From Clostridia bacterium (GTDB lineage: Bacteria; Bacillota; Clostridia; Oscillospirales; CAG-272), in the NCBI GenBank assembly GCA_900754175.1, contig CAAEBS010000172.1:1-10580 (forward strand): 10,580 bases of DNA. Reading direction: 5' to 3'. This document shows positions 6,274-10,580 of this stretch, piece after piece. The first letter of the stretch is position 1. Each line of letters opens with the position of its first letter. Under the pieces are notes generated by a model that did no database searches, was not told where the DNA came from, and was given only the letters and a program-made list of their open reading frames with translations. Position numbers and translations under genes: made by a program.

Positions 6274-6975
6274 ATGCTTTTGAAAGGTCTCCAGAAAACC
6301 ACTCTGCTGGATTTTCCCACCAAGGTTGCCTGCACGGTCTTTACCGGCGGGTGCAATTTCCGCTGTCCGTTCTGCCATAACGCTTCCCTCGTGCTCGGAG
6401 AGGACAAAACGCCCGATCTGCCGCAGGAGGAATTTTTCCGCTTTCTGGACCGCCGCCGGGGGATTCTTGATGGCGTGTGCGTGACCGGCGGCGAACCGCT
6501 GCTGCAAAAGGATCTGATTCCCTTTCTGCAGAAGATCCGGGATATGGGACTTGCCGTCAAGCTTGACACCAACGGTTCCGCCCCCGACCGTCTGGCGGAG
6601 ATCCTGCGGGTCGTGCCGCCGGATTATATCGCCATGGACATCAAGAATTCCCGTGAAAAATATGCGATGACCTGCGGGCTTCCTTCGTTTCCGGAGGGCG
6701 TGGAGCAAAGCATCGACCGGATCATGAACTCCGGTATTCCCTACGAATTCCGGACCACGGTGGTGCGTGAGCTTCACACCGTCGCCGATATCAAAAGCAT
6801 CGCCAGACGCATTGCCGGCGCCCGGCACTACTATCTGCAGGGCTTTATCGACTCCGGCGACCTGATCGGCGAAAATTATTCCGCCTGCACCCCGGCGGAA
6901 ATGAAGGAGATGCTTGCCGCCGCCCTCCCCTACGTCCCCACAGCCGCCCTCCGTGGCGTCGATACCGGCGACTGA
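6274..6975 (+). CDS. nrdG: Anaerobic ribonucleotide reductase activating protein (radical SAM)
   Basis: A 233-residue radical-SAM enzyme that uses a 4Fe-4S cluster and S-adenosylmethionine to place the glycyl radical on NrdD. The cluster motif is C27-x3-C31-x2-C34 in GCNFRCPFCHN. The SAM-binding GGEP is at 72-75 (CVTGGEPLL), followed by VKLDTNGS and YIAMDIKNS. At 233 residues it is longer than the ~155-residue E. coli NrdG and fits the longer type (NrdG2-like) found with clostridial NrdD. The N-terminus KGLQKTTLLDFPTKVACTVF is typical of that group. ATG 6274 follows AGAGG by eight bases. It sits 174 bp before nrdD on the same strand and is divergent from the XRE gene. nrdD has its own strong promoter, so the pair may be transcribed both together and separately. 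The exact subgroup is a judgement from length and motifs. Confidence 0.93.
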   Translation: MLLKGLQKTTLLDFPTKVACTVFTGGCNFRCPFCHNASLVLGEDKTPDLPQEEFFRFLDRRRGILDGVCVTGGEPLLQKDLIPFLQKIRDMGLAVKLDTNGSAPDRLAEILRVVPPDYIAMDIKNSREKYAMTCGLPSFPEGVEQSIDRIMNSGIPYEFRTTVVRELHTVADIKSIARRIAGARHYYLQGFIDSGDLIGENYSACTPAEMKEMLAAALPYVPTAALRGVDTGD

Positions 6976-6981
6976 TACGCA

Positions 6982-6997
6982 ACACAAGATATTGGTT
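6982..6997. promoter_or_regulatory. NrdR-box-like palindrome 1 upstream of nrdD
   Basis: Sixteen bases, ACACAAGATATTGGTT, matching the recalled NrdR consensus ACACwATATATwGTGT at 13 positions. The core ACAAGATATTG returns inverted at 7045-7055. NrdR is the ATP/dATP-sensing repressor of ribonucleotide reductase genes. It is centred 28 bp from box 2, slightly off the usual spacing. Confidence 0.45.
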
Positions 6998-7009
6998 TTT
7001 TGAATTTTA

Positions 7010-7025
7010 CCACAATATATAGTGA
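7010..7025. promoter_or_regulatory. NrdR box 2 upstream of nrdD (best match)
   Basis: CCACAATATATAGTGA fits the NrdR consensus at 14 of 16 positions; only the two outermost bases differ. It is followed after exactly 16 bases by box 3, the tandem arrangement known for NrdR operators (about three helical turns centre to centre). Confidence 0.7.
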
Positions 7026-7041
7026 TATTTCCTAAGAAAAT

Positions 7042-7057
7042 TATCAATATCTTGTAT
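7042..7057. promoter_or_regulatory. NrdR-box-like palindrome 3, next to the nrdD -35
   Basis: TATCAATATCTTGTAT matches the consensus at 11 of 16 positions, so it is weak alone. Its position supports it: 32 bp centre-to-centre from box 2 and ending 10 bases before the TTGACA of the nrdD promoter. Its half CAATATCTTGT is the exact inverse of part of box 1. Confidence 0.5.
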
Positions 7058-7067
7058 GATTTCACAA

Positions 7068-7096
7068 TTGACATTTGAGCGAAAATGTTTTATACT
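7068..7096 (+). promoter_or_regulatory. Strong sigma-A promoter of nrdD
   Basis: Perfect TTGACA (7068-7073), 17-base spacer, TATACT (7091-7096). Transcription should begin near 7103, leaving a leader of about 47 bases with AAGGAG (7138-7143) six bases before the ATG. The surrounding 6976-7149 region is strikingly AT-rich compared with the genes on each side. Confidence 0.88.
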
Positions 7097-7149
7097 ATTA
7101 GTACCCTGTAAATTTTAACATCATATATAGAAGTATAAAGGAGATTGCA

Positions 7150-9543
7150 ATGTATCAGGTATTGAAAAGAGACGGAAAAGTAACCGATTTTGATCTTTCC
7201 AAGATCACAATGGCGATCCGCTCTGCATTTGAAGCACAGGAAAAGCAGTATCACCCCTCCGTAATCGACTTTCTCACCCTGAAGGTCACGGCGGATTTCG
7301 AGCCGAAGATCAAGGAAGGGCTCATCGCCGTGGAGGACATCCAGGACAGCGTGGAGTCGGTTCTCGTCCAGGCAGGCTATGCCGATATTGCAAAAGCATA
7401 CATTCTGTACCGGAAACAGCGGGAAAAGATGCGAAACATGAAGTCCACCATTCTGGACTACAAGGAGATCGTGGACAGCTACGTAAAGGGTGCCGACTGG
7501 CGTGTAAAGGAAAACTCCACCGTTACCTATTCGGTAGGCGGTCTGATCCTCAGCAACTCCGGCGCCATTACCGCCAACTACTGGCTCTCCGAGGTCTATG
7601 ACGACGAGATCGCCAACGCCCACCGGAACGCCGATATCCACATCCACGACCTTTCCATGCTGACCGGCTACTGTGCCGGCTGGTCGCTCAAACAGCTGAT
7701 CCAGGAGGGACTTGGCGGCGTAACCGGCAAGATCACCTCTGCCCCCGCAAGCCACCTTGCCACGCTGTGCAACCAGATGGTAAACTTCCTCGGCATCATG
7801 CAGAATGAATGGGCGGGCGCTCAGGCGTTCTCCTCTTTCGACACCTATCTTGCCCCCTTCGTCAAGGTGGACAACCTCAACTATGACCAGGTCAAGAAGT
7901 GCATCGAGTCCTTTATTTACGGCGTCAACACCCCCTCACGCTGGGGCACGCAGTCTCCTTTCTCCAACATCACGCTGGACTGGACGGTTCCCGCCGACCT
8001 CGCCGAGCTGAATGCAATCGTGGGCGGCAAGGAAATGGACTTCAAGTACAAGGACTGCAAAAAAGAAATGGATATGGTAAACAAAGCGTTTATCGAAACC
8101 ATGATCGAGGGCGACTACAACGGTCGTGGCTTCCAGTACCCCATTCCGACCTATTCCATTACCTCCGACTTTGACTGGTCCGATACCGAAAACAACCGTC
8201 TCCTCTTTGAGATGACCTCCAAGTACGGCACGCCGTATTTCTCCAACTACATCAACAGCGACATGGCGCCCAGCGACGTCAGAAGTATGTGTTGCCGTCT
8301 GCGCCTTGACCTGCGTGAGCTTCGCAAGAAGTCCGGCGGCTTCTTCGGAAGCGGCGAGAGCACCGGTTCGGTGGGCGTTGTCACCATCAACATCCCGAGA
8401 ATCGCTTACCTTGCGGAAAACGAAGAGGACTTCTACGAGCGGCTTAACCACAAAATGGACATTGCCGCCCGTTCGCTGAAGATCAAGCGGAACGTGATCT
8501 CCCGTCTGCTGGATGAGGGACTGTACCCCTACACCAAGCGCTACCTCGGCACCTTTGACAACCACTTCTCCACCATCGGACTCGTGGGCATGAACGAGGC
8601 TTGCCTGAACGCCAACTGGATCCGTTGCGACCTGACCCATCCGGAAGCACAGCAGTTCACCAAGGACGTTCTCAACCACATGAGAGAGCGCCTGTCCGAT
8701 TACCAGGAAAAGTACGGCGACCTGTACAACCTGGAAGCCACGCCGGCAGAGTCCACCTCTTACCGTCTTGCCAAGCACGACGTCAAGCGCTTCCCTGACA
8801 TCATCACCGCATCCGAAAAGGGCAACACGCCTTACTATACCAACTCCTCGCACCTGCCGGTCGGCTACACCGCAGATATTTTCGAGGCGCTGGATATTCA
8901 GGACGACCTGCAGACTCTTTACACCTCCGGCACCGTGTTCCACGCTTTCATCGGCGAAAAACTGCCTGACTGGCAGTCTGCGGCAAATCTGGTGCGCAAG
9001 ATTGCGGAAAACTACAAGCTTCCCTACTATACCCTGTCGCCCACCTATTCGGTCTGCAAATCGCACGGATATCTGGCGGGTGAAAAGTATGTCTGCCCCT
9101 TCTGCGGCGAAAAGACCGAGGTATACAGCCGTATCACCGGGTACTATCGTCCCGTCCAGAACTGGAACGACGGAAAAGCCGAGGAGTACAAGCACCGCAA
9201 GCTTTACGACATTGCTGCATCCATGGCGGGCAGAAGCTTCATGACCGAAAAGACCGAGCCGGCTACGGTGGAAAAGGTAGGAGAAACTACGCCTGCCGCC
9301 ACCGGCAAGGATCGTCGTGTGATCCTTTTCGCTACAAAGACCTGTCCGAACTGCAAAATGGCGGAGAAATTCCTGCAGGAAGCCGGAATCGCCTATGAAA
9401 AGATCTATGCGGACGACGCCAAAGAGCTGACCGAAAGCCTTGGAATCCGCCAGGCACCGACCCTTGCCGTTATGGAGGGAGACGTTGCGGTGGAAAAGAT
9501 CGTAAACGTATCCAATATCCGCAAATACACCGAAGCCGTCTGA
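7150..9543 (+). CDS. nrdD: Anaerobic (class III) ribonucleoside-triphosphate reductase fused to a C-terminal glutaredoxin/NrdH-like domain
   Basis: A 797-residue glycyl-radical enzyme that reduces ribonucleoside triphosphates to deoxynucleotides without oxygen. Residues 1 to ~95 are an ATP-cone allosteric domain (MYQVLKRDGKVTDFDLSKI). The ten-stranded barrel carries C175 (LTGYCAGWSL), at the position of E. coli Cys175, and a finger-loop pair C381-C382 (RSMCCRLRLDL). A zinc-ribbon-like set follows: C636, H639, C649, C652 (CKSHGY... CPFCGEK). The radical site is G664 in SRITGYYRPVQNWNDGK, after activation by NrdG. After a ~40-residue linker (TEKTEPATVEKVG), residues ~725-797 form a redoxin domain with C732-P-N-C735 in FATKTCPNCKMAEKF and a cis-Pro-like QAPTL. 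Formate-dependent NrdD lacks this domain; it suggests a thiol-driven NrdD2-like enzyme with built-in donor. Strong own promoter, AAGGAG ribosome site; trxB follows after 108 bp. Confidence 0.96.
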   Translation: MYQVLKRDGKVTDFDLSKITMAIRSAFEAQEKQYHPSVIDFLTLKVTADFEPKIKEGLIAVEDIQDSVESVLVQAGYADIAKAYILYRKQREKMRNMKSTILDYKEIVDSYVKGADWRVKENSTVTYSVGGLILSNSGAITANYWLSEVYDDEIANAHRNADIHIHDLSMLTGYCAGWSLKQLIQEGLGGVTGKITSAPASHLATLCNQMVNFLGIMQNEWAGAQAFSSFDTYLAPFVKVDNLNYDQVKKCIESFIYGVNTPSRWGTQSPFSNITLDWTVPADLAELNAIVGGKEMDFKYKDCKKEMDMVNKAFIETMIEGDYNGRGFQYPIPTYSITSDFDWSDTENNRLLFEMTSKYGTPYFSNYINSDMAPSDVRSMCCRLRLDLRELRKKSGGFFGSGESTGSVGVVTINIPRIAYLAENEEDFYERLNHKMDIAARSLKIKRNVISRLLDEGLYPYTKRYLGTFDNHFSTIGLVGMNEACLNANWIRCDLTHPEAQQFTKDVLNHMRERLSDYQEKYGDLYNLEATPAESTSYRLAKHDVKRFPDIITASEKGNTPYYTNSSHLPVGYTADIFEALDIQDDLQTLYTSGTVFHAFIGEKLPDWQSAANLVRKIAENYKLPYYTLSPTYSVCKSHGYLAGEKYVCPFCGEKTEVYSRITGYYRPVQNWNDGKAEEYKHRKLYDIAASMAGRSFMTEKTEPATVEKVGETTPAATGKDRRVILFATKTCPNCKMAEKFLQEAGIAYEKIYADDAKELTESLGIRQAPTLAVMEGDVAVEKIVNVSNIRKYTEAV

Positions 9544-9562
9544 TACGGCTTTGAAAAAAGCG

Positions 9563-9609
9563 GCGGGACATTGGGCGGAGAGAAGATCTCCACAGCTCCG
9601 ATGTCCCGC
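9563..9609. terminator. Long hairpin between nrdD and trxB (attenuator or terminator-like)
   Basis: GCGGGACAT (9563-9571) pairs with ATGTCCCGC (9601-9609), and stacked inside CGGAG (9576-9580) pairs with CTCCG (9596-9600). A TGGG bulge lies on the left side, and the 15-base loop itself contains AGATCT. On the plus strand only TCTTGCT follows, a poor U-tract, so read-through into trxB is likely. On the minus strand the hairpin is followed within four bases by six T, making the better terminator face the direction with no gene. Confidence 0.55.
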
Positions 9610-9651
9610 TCTTGCTGTGAAAAGTTGAGCAGTCGAAAAGAAAGGATTTTT

Positions 9652-10560
9652 ATGTACGATATCATTATTATCGGATCGGGACCGGCAGGGCTGACCGCCG
9701 CCCTCTACGCCCTCCGTGCCGACAAACGGGTACTGGTTCTGGAAAAAGAAAATTTCGGCGGTCAGATCACTTTTTCCCCAAAAGTCGAAAACTACCCCGC
9801 CTTTATGCAGATCAGCGGCAATGAGCTGGCGCAGAAGCTGATGGATCAGGTAATGGAGCACGGCGCCGACATCGAGTTGGGAGAGGTGACCGGTATCGTT
9901 TGCGAGCCGGACCGGAAAAAGGTTCTCTGCACTGATGAAGTATATGAAGCCCGTGCGGTTATCATTGCCACCGGATCCCGCCACCGCCAGTTGGGGCTGG
10001 AGGGAGAAAACGAGTTGATCGGCGCCGGCATCTCCTACTGCGCCGTATGCGATGGAGCGTTTTTCAATAGTCAGAACGTTGCCATTGTGGGCGGCGGAAA
10101 CACGGCGTTGCAGGAAGCGGTTTTATTGAGCGACATCTGCCATGAGGTAACGGTGATTCAGAATCTCCCGATGCTGACCGGCGAGGGGCGTCTGATCCGT
10201 GCCATAGAAGCCAAGCCGAACGTCCGGGTCATCTACGATTCGCTGGTAACCGGGCTTGTCGGCGAGGAAAGTCTCCGTGCGTTACGGGTGCTGAACACGG
10301 TGACTGACGAGGAACAGGAGCTTGCGGTGGACGGTTTATTTGTTGCAATCGGGCAGAAGCCGGAAAACGAGCCGTTCTCTTCCCTGGTGGAGCTGGATGC
10401 AAACGGTTACGTTCTTGCCGGGGAGGACTGCAAGACCTCGGCGCCGGGCATTTTTGTTGCCGGTGACTGCCGCACCAAGGGCGTTCGCCAGGTAACCACC
10501 GCCGTTGCCGACGGTGCCACCGCCGCCCTCGCTGCCTGCCGGTATCTGGACGAGAGGTGA
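9652..10560 (+). CDS. trxB: Thioredoxin reductase-like flavoprotein with an altered pyridine-nucleotide site
   Basis: 302 residues, the usual TrxB length. FAD binding is shown by GSGPAG (8-13) and FVAGDCRTKG (G271-D272). The redox disulfide is C130-A-V-C133 in YCAVCDGAFF. The nucleotide-binding GxGxxA is kept as GGGNTA (147-152), but the HRRxxxR that holds the NADPH 2'-phosphate is absent: residues 167-180 read TVIQNLPMLTGEGR, with Q170-N171-L172-P173 where HRRD is expected. By family knowledge this loss points to NADH, or to ferredoxin as in clostridial FFTR, as electron source. GxGxxA retention leaves this open. ATG 9652 follows AAAGGA by five bases. It lies just downstream of nrdD, whose fused redoxin domain is a plausible direct substrate; no separate trxA lies nearby. 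The gene name marks the family, not a proven NADPH reaction. Confidence 0.88.
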   Translation: MYDIIIIGSGPAGLTAALYALRADKRVLVLEKENFGGQITFSPKVENYPAFMQISGNELAQKLMDQVMEHGADIELGEVTGIVCEPDRKKVLCTDEVYEARAVIIATGSRHRQLGLEGENELIGAGISYCAVCDGAFFNSQNVAIVGGGNTALQEAVLLSDICHEVTVIQNLPMLTGEGRLIRAIEAKPNVRVIYDSLVTGLVGEESLRALRVLNTVTDEEQELAVDGLFVAIGQKPENEPFSSLVELDANGYVLAGEDCKTSAPGIFVAGDCRTKGVRQVTTAVADGATAALAACRYLDER

Positions 10561-10561
10561 G

Positions 10562-10580
10562 ATAGCGGGGATAGCGGGGA
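10562..10580. repeat. Start of a 9-bp tandem repeat at the window edge
   Basis: Two exact copies of ATAGCGGGG (10562-10570, 10571-10579) and the first base of a possible third copy, directly after the trxB stop. The window ends here, so its full extent cannot be seen. Confidence 0.4.

Noticed and set aside
6238..7074. 278-residue minus-strand frame opposite nrdG
   Set aside because: Antisense shadow of nrdG; Gly/Val/Asp-rich composition and no family resemblance.
7118..7133. A fourth NrdR-like box in the nrdD leader
   Set aside because: Only 11 of 16 match, with the whole right arm wrong; easily produced by AT-rich sequence and far from the other boxes.
6976..7149. Riboswitch or small RNA in the AT-rich nrdG-nrdD gap
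   Set aside because: The region is explained by promoter and NrdR-type sites; no stable GC stem or terminator is present.
9571..9651. Longer TrxB starting from TTG at 9571
   Set aside because: It would translate the hairpin; the FAD motif must lie near the N-terminus and ATG 9652 has AAAGGA.
7936..9984. 682-residue open frame on the minus strand across nrdD and trxB
   Set aside because: It is antisense to well-identified domains, has no recognisable motif or ribosome site, and is explained by the GC-rich codon pattern of nrdD.
1..10580. Mobile element, phage, CRISPR or defence system
   Set aside because: No transposase, integrase, direct-repeat array or defence motif in any frame; all recognisable genes are household functions.

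Overview
The window is a stretch of chromosome, probably from a strictly anaerobic Gram-positive of the Clostridia (gut Ruminococcaceae, Oscillospiraceae or Lachnospiraceae type). This is inferred from AGGAGG-type ribosome sites before nearly every gene, sigma-A type promoters, a class III (anaerobic) ribonucleotide reductase, an M14 peptidase resembling those that cut gamma-D-Glu-DAP bonds, and GC-rich genes separated by short AT-rich gaps. I see no mobile element, CRISPR array, tRNA or rRNA. The window looks like ordinary core genome with a few unusual details.

Left part (28-3308, minus strand): a strong promoter at 3280-3308 drives mrp (Fe-S carrier ATPase), then a SanA/YdcF-like membrane protein, then a DusB-type tRNA-dihydrouridine synthase, then a winged-helix regulator with a degenerate receiver domain. 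Two of the three junctions are 4-base ATGA overlaps. The third carries a hairpin. Next comes an M14 zinc peptidase with its own terminator (3399-4313, minus).

Middle (4314-6273): an unrecognised six-helix membrane protein (plus) converges on an XRE/helical-repeat regulator (minus). Their stop codons are two bases apart and both lie inside one terminator stem. The two genes have promoters sharing the 11-mer TGTGATACAAT. The regulator is divergent from nrdG across 111 bp containing a perfect dyad.

Right part (6274-10580, plus): nrdG (radical-SAM activase), then an AT-rich control region with NrdR-box-like palindromes and a near-consensus promoter, then nrdD, then trxB. NrdD carries a C-terminal glutaredoxin/NrdH-like domain with a CPNC motif. 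The TrxB-like flavoprotein keeps its CAVC redox site but lacks the HRRxxxR motif that normally reads the NADPH 2'-phosphate. Together these three genes look like a self-contained deoxynucleotide module: activase, glycyl-radical reductase with built-in electron donor, and a reductase to recharge it, possibly from NADH or ferredoxin rather than NADPH. This is the most interesting part of the window.
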